NCBI RefSeq assembly: GCF_001625655.1
Contig: NZ_AUYB01000105.1
Span: 1 to 64,000, forward strand
Origin: Pseudoalteromonas luteoviolacea DSM 6061
GTDB taxonomy: Bacteria; Pseudomonadota; Gammaproteobacteria; Enterobacterales; Alteromonadaceae
DNA length: 64,000 nucleotides
Reading direction: 5' to 3'
Every line of letters begins with the position of its first letter. Position 1 is the first letter of the stretch. Positions 17,160 through 25,827 of the stretch are shown here, one piece after another. A model generated the notes under the pieces. That model saw only the letters and a program-made list of their open reading frames with translations, had not been told where the DNA came from and did no database searches. Both the position numbers and the translations under genes were made by a program.

Positions 17160-17591
17160 TTAGATATGTAATGATAACCAGATATGGTAACTATCATTAC
17201 CATCTAATTTATCTTCAGAGATGTCCTCTAAATTTTTGTAACCAATTTGAACATTATATTTACCAGGAGTAAGCTCAATGCGCATTGCCTCGGGGAAGTA
17301 GTCGGTGCAACCCGCAATAACAAGCATTCCACTTTCGCAGAGAATGGTTGTTTGATTAATAAGATCAAACTCCGCCTCAGCGATAACTTGAGCAGACTTG
17401 CTGATATGAATGGAAACTGGAACGTCCATATTACGAGCAGTTCCGACACCTATAATACTTTCAGACTCAGCTAACCGATTAGCTACAGCTTCATCAGTCC
17501 AAACATCCGCAAGATTAACATTGAGCTCTTTATCATCTTGAATGTAAAATTGAAAATAATCTGCGAACAACTCCAGCTCATAGCTTCTCAT
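17160..17591 (-). CDS. ComJ-like small protein
   Basis: The 143-residue protein begins YELELFADYFQFYIQD, continues with WTDEAV and TARNMDVPV, and ends in a segment rich in beta strands with LTPGKYNV. By eye this pattern recalls ComJ, the small partner/inhibitor of the competence nuclease NucA, and its many uncharacterised relatives. No nuclease gene is adjacent. The start is placed at 17591 because the family-like sequence begins there; an ATG six codons earlier is possible and neither has a strong ribosome-binding site. It follows the 17703-18011 gene on the same strand. Confidence 0.55.
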   Translation of the reverse strand: MRSYELELFADYFQFYIQDDKELNVNLADVWTDEAVANRLAESESIIGVGTARNMDVPVSIHISKSAQVIAEAEFDLINQTTILCESGMLVIAGCTDYFPEAMRIELTPGKYNVQIGYKNLEDISEDKLDGNDSYHIWLSLHI

Positions 17592-17702
17592 ATTGCACCA
17601 TATGGCCATAAAAATCGTTATAAAAAGTAGGTTGAAACTTGAGACAAAAGGCCGCTAGCCTGTTGCTTTATATCCTTTTATCAACTGCTTCGTCAGTTGC
17701 GC

Positions 17703-18011
17703 TCATTCGATACGGTCAACAACTTCGACTCGAGAGCCTTGTGGACAATAAATTTCAAGTGTTTCTGAATGAGCGTTGGTTTTACCCCAAGTACGTTCGA
17801 TATGCCATGCTGGCAACTCATCTGACTCCTCATTAGAAGGACTAACTGCAAACGACCAGTGGCCGCTGTAAAAGCAGTGAATGAAAATTCCCTGTGATTC
17901 GTTAGGTGCACTAATCTCGAGAGTACAAATGTAACCGCCTTCTTTTAACTTGGGGTTAGCAGTGATATTAAACTCATTTGTTTCACAATCAATGCCATCG
18001 TAACAAACCAT
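17703..18011 (-). CDS. hypothetical protein
   Basis: This protein of about 102 residues is soluble, rich in aromatic residues and contains five Cys (for example VCYDGIDC and IEIYC-like segments). I do not recognise a family. The start is set at the ATG at 18011; the frame extends six codons to a TTG. It probably shares a transcript with the ComJ-like gene 110 bp downstream, so the two may be functionally linked. A small Imm-type or regulatory protein is possible but unsupported. Confidence 0.5.
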   Translation of the reverse strand: MVCYDGIDCETNEFNITANPKLKEGGYICTLEISAPNESQGIFIHCFYSGHWSFAVSPSNEESDELPAWHIERTWGKTNAHSETLEIYCPQGSRVEVVDRIE

Positions 18012-18029
18012 TCTGTCACTAGCCCCCAA

Positions 18030-18739
18030 AATATTGCTCTTTTTCCCTCGGGCTTTAACTTTTTAGTTGGTTCTTTATTCTTTTTCTTGAGTAATCCGAA
18101 CAATCTTAGTTTTCCCTATATGACTATCGACTTTATAAATGGTGAAAATAGCAGGGTAAGATTAGTGATGAAAGAATGCAAGTCTAATATTTACATTTGT
18201 ACTGTTTATTAATATTTATCGGTTGTTTTAATGGGTTTTAGTTAATTTTAAATTAAGAGTATGGTTTTATTTTTCCCTCGGGTTTAGCCTTTGATATGTG
18301 GGTGAGGAGGCAGCGTAAAACACTAGAGGTTAAGGTGTTTTGGATAATGGGGCGGTAAAGTTTTTATAGCGTAAAGCTGTTTTAAATGATGGTTTTTATT
18401 CTGAAAAAATTCAAATTAAGAGTGGTGCTATTATTTGTGGGGGGATTAATTTTGTAGTGCTTTCTTGGTTATAATAAATTAAATATTTATATTTATATAT
18501 TGTTATTTTGGTTTTTTATTAACTAAAATTCGAATTTAGTTGAGAACTACTTTGATGTGTATAAATAAAAGTCATATTTCAACTTTTTCATAAGTTACTA
18601 ATTTATATAGAAGTTATAGGAAAATACTCATAATTTGGTATGGCTGTATAGCGCTCAACAAAGTGAAATGTGCAAATACTGTGAAAGTTGAGGTGATGGC
18701 TTTGCGATTATTGCAATTTTAAGCTAATTTGCTTTAACA
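18030..18739. other. AT-rich noncoding region upstream of the riboswitch
   Basis: About 700 bp of strongly AT-rich sequence has no credible frame. It separates the small minus-strand genes from the c-di-GMP-I riboswitch and should contain the promoter of the riboswitch operon. I see no further conserved structure. Confidence 0.5.
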
Positions 18740-18832
18740 GGCTTAAAATAGCAAACCTTTTGAAAGAGAGGGACGCAAAGCTTCCGGTCTAAGGTGAACA
18801 CTAAGATAGCGGGGTTGCTGAATGCCACTGTT
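18740..18832 (+). ncRNA. c-di-GMP-I (GEMM-I) riboswitch
   Basis: The segment contains the class I hallmarks in order. They are a gcaaa P1-side strand, gggacgcaaagcttccgg (P1b/tetraloop-receptor arm), tctaagg, then the second helix with aagatagcggggttgc. These match the GEMM-I consensus around the ligand-binding guanosine and the conserved A/C positions. A nearby hairpin (18846-18869) may form the expression platform. The downstream operon of secreted polysaccharide-binding redox proteins is a typical c-di-GMP target. Whether ligand turns expression on or off cannot be read directly. Confidence 0.9.
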
Positions 18833-18845
18833 TATAATGCTGTAG

Positions 18846-18869
18846 TGAGCATACTTTTGTGTATGCTCA
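18846..18869 (+). promoter_or_regulatory. possible riboswitch expression-platform hairpin
   Basis: The 9-bp stem tgagcatac/gtatgctca with a 6-base loop follows the aptamer by about 15 bases. It is followed by a weak T-containing stretch rather than a clean T tract. It may be a conditional terminator or an mRNA switch element about 180 bases before the first gene. Confidence 0.5.
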
Positions 18870-19047
18870 TTGTGCTGCTGATCGGTATTCACGCCTATGA
18901 CATATGTTGTCATCCCCTTAATTTGTCAACTTTCCTTATTCCCGAACTTGCTCTAGCTATTGCGGCCTGTTAGCTCTGGTCAACGCGTATTTAGCGAGGA
19001 GCAGTAGGGAAATAGCATGCCAAACGGCAATGTTTCGGGGAATTTTC

Positions 19048-20850
19048 ATGAGACAACATAGAGATAGCAATAAGCAGCGCAGTTTGTTAAAAATTGGACT
19101 CTGCTTTATGGCTTTGGGGCACTCCATACACAGCTTGGCTGCGCAATGCGAATTCAAAGTTAAAAATGAATGGCAAAGTGGGTATACCGCAGAAGTCACA
19201 ATACATAACGCAACTGACTCCGCCATAAATGGTTGGAAAGTTGGATTGGAATTTACACAAGGTGAGTCGATAAGTAATGCTTGGCGAGCGCAACTTAGCG
19301 GCAACAACCCATATCAATTTGAAAGTCACAATTGGAATCGCAATATAAATCCAAGCTCATCTCAGTCTTTTGGGTTTAACGTTAAAAAAAGTAATGGACA
19401 GGAAGCTATTGCACCAAGGTTGTCAGGCATTTGTGAAAATGGCTCACAAGACGACGTTGATGAAGTCAAAATTGAAATTACAGCGTCAGAAACTCTGGGT
19501 ACAGCACCTGCCTCAATAAGCTTTTCTAGTGAGATAGAAAACTTATCGTCAAATAATGTGAGCTACCGTTGGCGTTTTGGTGATGGCCACAGCTCCAGTG
19601 ACATAAACCCGCAGCATATATTCGAGCAAACAGGCTCTTATCAAGTTTCATTGACCATAAATGATGGCAATACTGACTACCATGCAGCACCAATTGAAGT
19701 GGCGATTGGTGCTGCTGAGCCAGAAACTGCACTTTGTGCTTTTGAGGTTGAACAAGAATGGATCTCTGGCTTTCGTGGCAAAGTTACGATCACCAACACC
19801 GAGAGTGTTGCCATATCAAGCTGGAAAGTCTTAATGGCCTTTGCAGACAGCACCAAGCTGACGGGGGTTTGGCATGGTAAACATAGTGGTACTAACCCTT
19901 ATGAGATTATTAATGAAAACTACAACGGTACGATCAATCCTGGTCAGAGTATAGACTTTGGTTTTAATGCGCAAAAAGCGCACGAAAATGACGAACCAAA
20001 AACCCCTTCACTTGGCGGCTTATGCACAGTAGATGGCAATATTAATCACGCCCCAACGGCTGTCGCCTCAGCCTCTGTTACACAGGGAGAGCGGCCGTTA
20101 ATTGTCAACTTTGACAGCAGTGAATCTTCTGATTTAGATGGAGATGCGCTGACTTTCAATTGGGATTTTGGAAACGGAAGTACATCAAACGAACCAAGCC
20201 CAGCAGTTACTTTTGAAGAAGAGGGCATATATTCTGTTAAATTAACCGTAAGCGATGGTGTCAATAACTCGGTGAGTGAACCGATCAGCATTCAGGTATC
20301 CGAGCCTGATGTAACACCGATAGTTCAACCACTTGTGTTAAATCCCCAAAGCTCAAGCCTGCATTTTGTTTCTACCAAAAAACAGCATTTAGTCGAAGCA
20401 CATACATTTGAAAATTTAAGTGGCGTTATCTCTACAGAAGGTGAGGCGAGAATAGCCATTGATCTAGCAAGTGTCGATACGGGGAACGAAACCCGAGATG
20501 ACAGAATGAAAGCGTTTTTATTCGACACAGAGCTCTTTCCAACAGCCGAAGTCTCAGCCTCAGTTGATTATGCCACCGTGACATCGCTACCCATTGGCAG
20601 TACCGAAAAACAAACTATCTTAGCGACTGTTAATCTCAAAGGAATCATCGCAGAAGTAAATGCAGACATTGTGATTCGACGTCTTACGAGCAACAAAATA
20701 TTGGTACAAAGCCTAACGCCCATTGTGCTAGACGCAACAGATTTTGGTTTAGAGTCTGGTATCGAAACGCTAAAAACACTGGCGGGTTTATCGGTTATCA
20801 GTTACGCGGTTCCCGTGAGCTTTAACTTAGTATTTGAAGTTCAACAATAG
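19048..20850 (+). CDS. secreted CBM2-PKD-CBM2-PKD-YceI protein
   Basis: The start is placed at 19048, where GGGGA lies upstream; the frame itself opens six codons earlier. A signal peptide (1-30) precedes, in order, a CBM2-type carbohydrate-binding domain (about 31-132), a PKD domain (about 143-220, WRFGDGHSS), a second CBM2 (about 228-325), a second PKD (about 331-418, NWDFGNGSTS) and a C-terminal YceI lipocalin-like domain (about 425-600). CBM2 binds crystalline cellulose or chitin, and YceI proteins bind isoprenoid/quinone-like lipids. The protein therefore probably holds a lipid redox carrier on polysaccharide. It is the first gene after the c-di-GMP riboswitch and is 12 bp before its partner. 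Confidence 0.88.
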   Translation: MRQHRDSNKQRSLLKIGLCFMALGHSIHSLAAQCEFKVKNEWQSGYTAEVTIHNATDSAINGWKVGLEFTQGESISNAWRAQLSGNNPYQFESHNWNRNINPSSSQSFGFNVKKSNGQEAIAPRLSGICENGSQDDVDEVKIEITASETLGTAPASISFSSEIENLSSNNVSYRWRFGDGHSSSDINPQHIFEQTGSYQVSLTINDGNTDYHAAPIEVAIGAAEPETALCAFEVEQEWISGFRGKVTITNTESVAISSWKVLMAFADSTKLTGVWHGKHSGTNPYEIINENYNGTINPGQSIDFGFNAQKAHENDEPKTPSLGGLCTVDGNINHAPTAVASASVTQGERPLIVNFDSSESSDLDGDALTFNWDFGNGSTSNEPSPAVTFEEEGIYSVKLTVSDGVNNSVSEPISIQVSEPDVTPIVQPLVLNPQSSSLHFVSTKKQHLVEAHTFENLSGVISTEGEARIAIDLASVDTGNETRDDRMKAFLFDTELFPTAEVSASVDYATVTSLPIGSTEKQTILATVNLKGIIAEVNADIVIRRLTSNKILVQSLTPIVLDATDFGLESGIETLKTLAGLSVISYAVPVSFNLVFEVQQ

Positions 20851-20862
20851 GAGGGTAAGAAA

Positions 20863-23800
20863 ATGAAATTCAATAATTTACAACGTTTTGTTGCTTTTAC
20901 TCGCCTTAGTTTTGTGGCGCCAGCATTTGCGAAGTTAGTCACTTATATCTGTTTACTGGCGAGTGTGCCTTTGGCTCAGGCCGCACAGTGTTCATTCACA
21001 ATCCCTGATAATTGGAACAATGGATTTAAAACCGAGATAGTGATTGCAAATAACTCAGACCAAAATCTCAATGACTGGACCATTGAGCTAACATGGAATC
21101 AAGGCATATCACTACAAAACAGTTGGAATGGCAATTTTAATTGTGATGACGGCGGTTGTACGATTACTTCTCAGGGTCATACAGTCCATGCCAATCAATC
21201 ATTTGGCTTAGGTTTTGTAGCCAGTAAAAATGGACTGGCCGATGAAGTAGTAATTAGCCTCACGGGTGATATTTGTACAAATTCAGAACCTACACCACCA
21301 GGTGATGTAACAGAGACGGGCTTATGGCAACTTGACAGTACTGAGTCCTTGTTGAGCTATGTTTCAGTTAAAAAAGATCATGTTGCTGAGCTGAACCAGT
21401 TTGTAGATATCGATAACTCGGCTCCTGCTGTGTCTGGCAGTATTGAGGCTGACGGGAGTGTTAAGATTGGCGTCGATCTAAATAGTATTTCTACTGGTGT
21501 GGACATCAGAAACAGCCGGATTTTGGATTTACTCTTTGAAACTGATTTATTGCCTATGGCTTATTTCAGCACTCAGATTGATCAGGCACTGTTGAGCAAT
21601 CTGGATATTGGTACTTCGATGACTCAGAGTATAACAGGCGAGATTAGTCTACATGGTGTTAGCCAAGAGGTTAGTGTAGACGTTTTAGTTGCAAAACTCG
21701 CTACCGGAAGGGTTAATGTCAGTACCTTAACGCCTATGATCATCGACAGTAAATCCTTTGATATGGACTATGGGATAGAGGCTTTACGTGTTGTCGCAAA
21801 CCTAAGTAGTATTGGTGAGGCCGTTCCGGTTTACTTTAACCTCACATTTTTATCAGCTGAGCAAGACAATTTCCAACCTGTTGCTATGGGTTCTAAACCC
21901 GCTGCGCCTACTCAATTAAGTGCAAGTGTGCTCTCGAGCGATAGCAAAGCGCAATTAAATTGGCGTGACAACAGTAATAACGAGACTAATTATCTGGTGC
22001 GTTTTAAAAGTGTTGAAGGCCGTTGGCAAACAGCAGCAGAGTTGGCATCTAATTCGAACTTTTATGAATCCGGTTTGCCAGAGTCAGGCGAGTTCGATTA
22101 CAAGGTAATTGCGCTCAACAACTCCGTGCCGTCAGAGCCAAGTAACATTGAACGTATCGTTGTCACACAAACAGACCCAGTTGCCAGAGGCATGCAATTA
22201 TATAAAACAGGCTGTGCAGGTTGCCATGGCTCAGAAGCGGGCGGTTTAGGCTCATTTCCAGCGCTCAATACTGAGCGAGATATACAAACCATGATAGATA
22301 TCATTACCACAACGATGCCTTACGGCACGCCGAGCGCGTGTGACGAACAGTGTGCAACAGATATTGCTGCATATCTACAAACACTCTGGCCTGCACCTTT
22401 GACCTGCGACTTAGCTTTAACGCCTGTTGCTTATGGTGCGAGACAATTAAAGATTTTGACTCAAACTGAGTATCAAAATACCGTGGAAGACCTGTTAGGT
22501 GTTAATTTTGAGGTTTCAGATGGTTTATCGCCTGATTCTCAGGTTGGCTTTTTTATAAATAATACGCATGCCAGTGTACAGCCCTCAAACTACAGCAACT
22601 ACTTATTAGTAGCTGAAGAACTTTCACAGTGGGTGGCTGAGAATAACTTTTCACCCGCTCTAAATTGCGCTGCAATTGACGAAGATTGTGCCAATAGTTT
22701 GGTTGATGAACTCGCGCCAAAGATATTCCGCCGTCCATTAACGCAAGAGGAGTTACAAAACTACAGACTGATCGCCACCGGCTTTTTCCATAATGGAGAT
22801 ATTGAAGCCGGAATGAAGCTGGCTTTGGAAGGGTTACTGTCTTCACCACAGTTTATCTATCGTCATGAGTTAGGGGAACGCAATCCAGATAACTCTGAAT
22901 TAGATGCTGATGCCTTTGAACTTACATCGTGGGAAATGGCCACTTTCCTGTCTTACACGTTTACAGGCTCAACCCCAGATCAGCAACTTTGGCAAGCCGC
23001 TGAGCGTGATGAGCTTCGTGATGAAGATAATATCATTGCCCATGCCAATCGACTTGCAGGCAGTGCTAAGTCCGTGCTTGGAGACTTTGTTGGCAGTTGG
23101 TTAGGTACAGGTAGTTTAGAAGTGGCAACCAAAGATCAAAACGTGTACCCAGGCTTTGCTCAATTGGTGCCTGCTATGAAGGCAGAGATGAATGAAACCT
23201 TTTCATACATCATGACTCAACAGGATGAGAGCTTCAGCTCGTTTTATGCCGCAAATTTCACCTTTGTAAATCAGCTATTGGCTGAGCACTACAATATTGC
23301 GGGTATAACAGGTGATGATTTACAAAAAGTAGATACAACAGAGCGTGGTGGTATTTTAGCCAATGGGGCGTTTATGGCTCGCTGGGCGGAGGTTGCAGAA
23401 TCACACCCAATTTTACGCTCAGTACGCGTACGTCGTCGCATGTTGTGTCAAGATCAACCAGATCCACCAGCTGGTACCTTTGAGGCCAGAGAGCAAAGGC
23501 TTGCCGAGTTATCTGACATGCTACAAGATCCGGCAACAACCAACCGACTCAAGTATCACAGCTTAACTGAAGGTCAGCCTTGCTCTAATTGTCATGAAAA
23601 GTACATCAACCCAATGGGATTCGGGATGGAAGACTTTGATGCTGTGGGCAAAATTAGAAGTGCGGATAACAACGGCAATGCGATAGATGCATCTGGCGTC
23701 CTCTTCGCTCCAGAAAAATACGCAGAAGTCAGTGATTCTGTCGCATTTAATGGGGCCAAACAATTAGGTGCAGTTATTGCGGATCTTTCGTCTGCGCAAA

Positions 23801-24030
23801 GTTGTTTACCCCAACAAATGTTCCGCTATGTCATGGGTGTTGGTCATGACTCTGTCGATCCATCAAGTGAAGAAGACCGACGCCTCTCTGAAACAGAGCA
23901 AATCGGGTACATGTGCGAAATAGACACACTCACAGACGCCATGATGCAAAACAGCCCAAGAGCCATGTTAGAGAAGTTTGGCTCATTGAAGTCTGTTCGC
24001 TATCGCAAAGCTTGGTCCAGAAATGAATAG
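20863..24030 (+). CDS. secreted CBM2-YceI-FN3-cytochrome c-DUF1592-family fusion
   Basis: The 1055-residue exported protein carries, in order, a signal peptide (1-40), CBM2 (about 41-142), YceI (about 152-330), a fibronectin-III-like domain (about 345-430) and a cytochrome c domain with CAGCH at 451-455. The planctomycete-type DUF1587/1595/1592/1588/1585 series then fills the C-terminal half. A second heme-type motif, CSNCH, is at 907-911 in the DUF1588 region. Such proteins are thought to pass electrons at polysaccharide surfaces, as proposed for similar CBM2/YceI/cytochrome proteins of cellulolytic marine bacteria. The upstream AGGAGGG-like site is good. Stop and next frame are adjacent, so the operon is tight. 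Confidence 0.88.
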   Translation: MKFNNLQRFVAFTRLSFVAPAFAKLVTYICLLASVPLAQAAQCSFTIPDNWNNGFKTEIVIANNSDQNLNDWTIELTWNQGISLQNSWNGNFNCDDGGCTITSQGHTVHANQSFGLGFVASKNGLADEVVISLTGDICTNSEPTPPGDVTETGLWQLDSTESLLSYVSVKKDHVAELNQFVDIDNSAPAVSGSIEADGSVKIGVDLNSISTGVDIRNSRILDLLFETDLLPMAYFSTQIDQALLSNLDIGTSMTQSITGEISLHGVSQEVSVDVLVAKLATGRVNVSTLTPMIIDSKSFDMDYGIEALRVVANLSSIGEAVPVYFNLTFLSAEQDNFQPVAMGSKPAAPTQLSASVLSSDSKAQLNWRDNSNNETNYLVRFKSVEGRWQTAAELASNSNFYESGLPESGEFDYKVIALNNSVPSEPSNIERIVVTQTDPVARGMQLYKTGCAGCHGSEAGGLGSFPALNTERDIQTMIDIITTTMPYGTPSACDEQCATDIAAYLQTLWPAPLTCDLALTPVAYGARQLKILTQTEYQNTVEDLLGVNFEVSDGLSPDSQVGFFINNTHASVQPSNYSNYLLVAEELSQWVAENNFSPALNCAAIDEDCANSLVDELAPKIFRRPLTQEELQNYRLIATGFFHNGDIEAGMKLALEGLLSSPQFIYRHELGERNPDNSELDADAFELTSWEMATFLSYTFTGSTPDQQLWQAAERDELRDEDNIIAHANRLAGSAKSVLGDFVGSWLGTGSLEVATKDQNVYPGFAQLVPAMKAEMNETFSYIMTQQDESFSSFYAANFTFVNQLLAEHYNIAGITGDDLQKVDTTERGGILANGAFMARWAEVAESHPILRSVRVRRRMLCQDQPDPPAGTFEAREQRLAELSDMLQDPATTNRLKYHSLTEGQPCSNCHEKYINPMGFGMEDFDAVGKIRSADNNGNAIDASGVLFAPEKYAEVSDSVAFNGAKQLGAVIADLSSAQSCLPQQMFRYVMGVGHDSVDPSSEEDRRLSETEQIGYMCEIDTLTDAMMQNSPRAMLEKFGSLKSVRYRKAWSRNE

Positions 24031-24059
24031 TGCGGCTCACAATACAGAAGGTTAGCAAA

Positions 24060-25286
24060 ATGAAAGATGAACATTTAAATAACATGATGATGTCACGCCG
24101 TAGACTATTAAAAGTGTTTATGGCATCGGGGATCTCTACCGCCTTGATCCGTACTTCACCGCTAGTATCAGGTTTACTTTTTGCAAGAGATGCGGATGCT
24201 CAGAGCGCAGGGTTGCCTAATAAAACAGTGTCGATTTATATACCTGGTGGCTCAATAGCATCGCTGTGGAACCCCACCGGAAGCGGCGACAACATGCAGT
24301 TAGGTGCTATGTCTGCTGGGTATGAAGCAGTTAAAAATGAATGTAACTTTATGGTCAATATGTCACATTCAAATGCAGGACATGGCCGTATGCCAATCCT
24401 ACTTGCTCAGAATTGGGGGAGTGACAGCTATGATGTCACTATGGGTAATGCGTTAGGTCCCAACTTGCCATTTCGCTATCTGAATTTGGGCGTTCACAGT
24501 AACGGCCAAGGGCAGTTGACCAAAGACAACCGCAATCACTTGCCGTTTCAAGAAAACCCCTTCACGGTATATAAAATGGTGTTCGGCACCGCACAAGGTA
24601 GCAATAGTAAAACGCCAATCATGAATGCACATATGTCAGCAGCCAATGCGATTAAGAGCAGGCTTGCAGGGTACGAAATACAGAGGATGAATGACCACCT
24701 TGATGCGATTGCAGACACACAAAGGCGATTAGATGACCTATACGGAGGCGTTTCTTGCGGTATAGCTCCTGATGATACTGAATTTCCTTTGACCTTTGAT
24801 ACATTTAGTCAGCAAGCGCGTTTGCAAGCAGATATCGCGGTGGCAGCACTGCAGTGTAACCTGACGAGTTCTGTATCATTGGCGTTTGGCAATCACCAAG
24901 CTGAGTTTCGTATTCCTGAGTTGAATTTCCAAGGACACTATCACAATGCAATACATGGCGGGAGCAATGGCCAGCCTAACTATCCGTATTACACCGAGAT
25001 GCGCAGTCACTTGGGTAGCTTAAGCGCATATTTGATTCAAAAGCTTAAAGCAGCAGGCATACTTGATAGTACGATTGTGTTAGAAACCTCGGATATGGGA
25101 CATGCAGATAAACACTCAGCTAACCCATGTGCTTATCTAATTGCAGGCGGCGGTGATCGAGTAAATCGAGGTGTAGTCAGTGATATGGGCTCAGGTTTCA
25201 ATCAACATGATGTATTGCATACCGCAGCTAAAGCATGTGGTGTTGACCTTGGCTTTGGAAAAGAGATCCCAGGGATTATTGTTTAG
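24060..25286 (+). CDS. DUF1552-domain exported protein
   Basis: The 408-residue protein starts at 24060, preceded by AGAAGG; an earlier in-frame ATG would overlap the upstream stop. The N-terminus has a Tat-like SRRRLLKVF motif and a hydrophobic segment, then DADAQS. The body matches the DUF1552 family, which is nearly always next to DUF1592-type proteins in planctomycetes and myxobacteria as well as here. The biochemical role is unknown. Context says it works with the cytochrome fusion encoded upstream. Tat export would imply folding, or cofactor insertion, before transport. Confidence 0.85.
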   Translation: MKDEHLNNMMMSRRRLLKVFMASGISTALIRTSPLVSGLLFARDADAQSAGLPNKTVSIYIPGGSIASLWNPTGSGDNMQLGAMSAGYEAVKNECNFMVNMSHSNAGHGRMPILLAQNWGSDSYDVTMGNALGPNLPFRYLNLGVHSNGQGQLTKDNRNHLPFQENPFTVYKMVFGTAQGSNSKTPIMNAHMSAANAIKSRLAGYEIQRMNDHLDAIADTQRRLDDLYGGVSCGIAPDDTEFPLTFDTFSQQARLQADIAVAALQCNLTSSVSLAFGNHQAEFRIPELNFQGHYHNAIHGGSNGQPNYPYYTEMRSHLGSLSAYLIQKLKAAGILDSTIVLETSDMGHADKHSANPCAYLIAGGGDRVNRGVVSDMGSGFNQHDVLHTAAKACGVDLGFGKEIPGIIV

Positions 25287-25339
25287 GAGATAAATGCTGC
25301 TCATAGCTGGCTGCTATTTACAGATGTTTTCAAGGCTTC

Positions 25340-25370
25340 AAATCCGATATTAGATAATAATATCGGATTT
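25340..25370 (+). terminator. terminator of the riboswitch operon
   Basis: Arms aaatccgatatta (25340-25352) and taatatcggattt (25358-25370) form a perfect 13-bp stem with a 5-base loop, 54 bases after the DUF1552 stop. Confidence 0.75.
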
Positions 25371-25627
25371 GCTCTGCAAACCTATCAAGCTTCTCGGTCC
25401 ATAAACCTGAGCACTCTAATTTAAAGTCGCGAGTTTGTTGTCTATTTTTTTACTTGGCAGAGAACAGTATAAACCTCTATCGTGTTAAGTCTAAACCTGT
25501 AGGAGAGGTGGCATGTATCTCTGAGCTTGGTTTGATGAGAAAAGTAAGATGGCCTTTACCAACACTTGCATTACTACATCGGTGATAGCAATCATCAATT
25601 GAATTTTTCCTTTTTTAAGCTTTATGA

Positions 25628-25762
25628 ATCCGCACGCTACGGATTTTCATTGCCCATGGAACTGCATTCAATGGCAAAGTTGGCTATGATGACTTTCAGT
25701 TGTATCAACCTAGAAATGACAGCTACCGGTTGAACAACCAGTCGCTATCTGAGTATGTCTGA
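25628..25762 (+). pseudogene. possible remnant of a secreted-protein gene
   Basis: One frame reads IAHGTAFNGKVGYDDFQLYQ and continues to a TGA at 25760-25762. The GYDDFQLY ending resembles the last strands of jelly-roll carbohydrate-binding or LamG domains. There is no start codon, and a stop lies shortly upstream in frame. It may be a decayed 3' end in the otherwise empty 25371-25827 gap. Confidence 0.3.
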
Positions 25763-25827
25763 GTGAGTGCATCTATGGCACACAAAGCCCGGAAAACGTA
25801 TTGCTAACATGAATCAAGTTTGTACTG

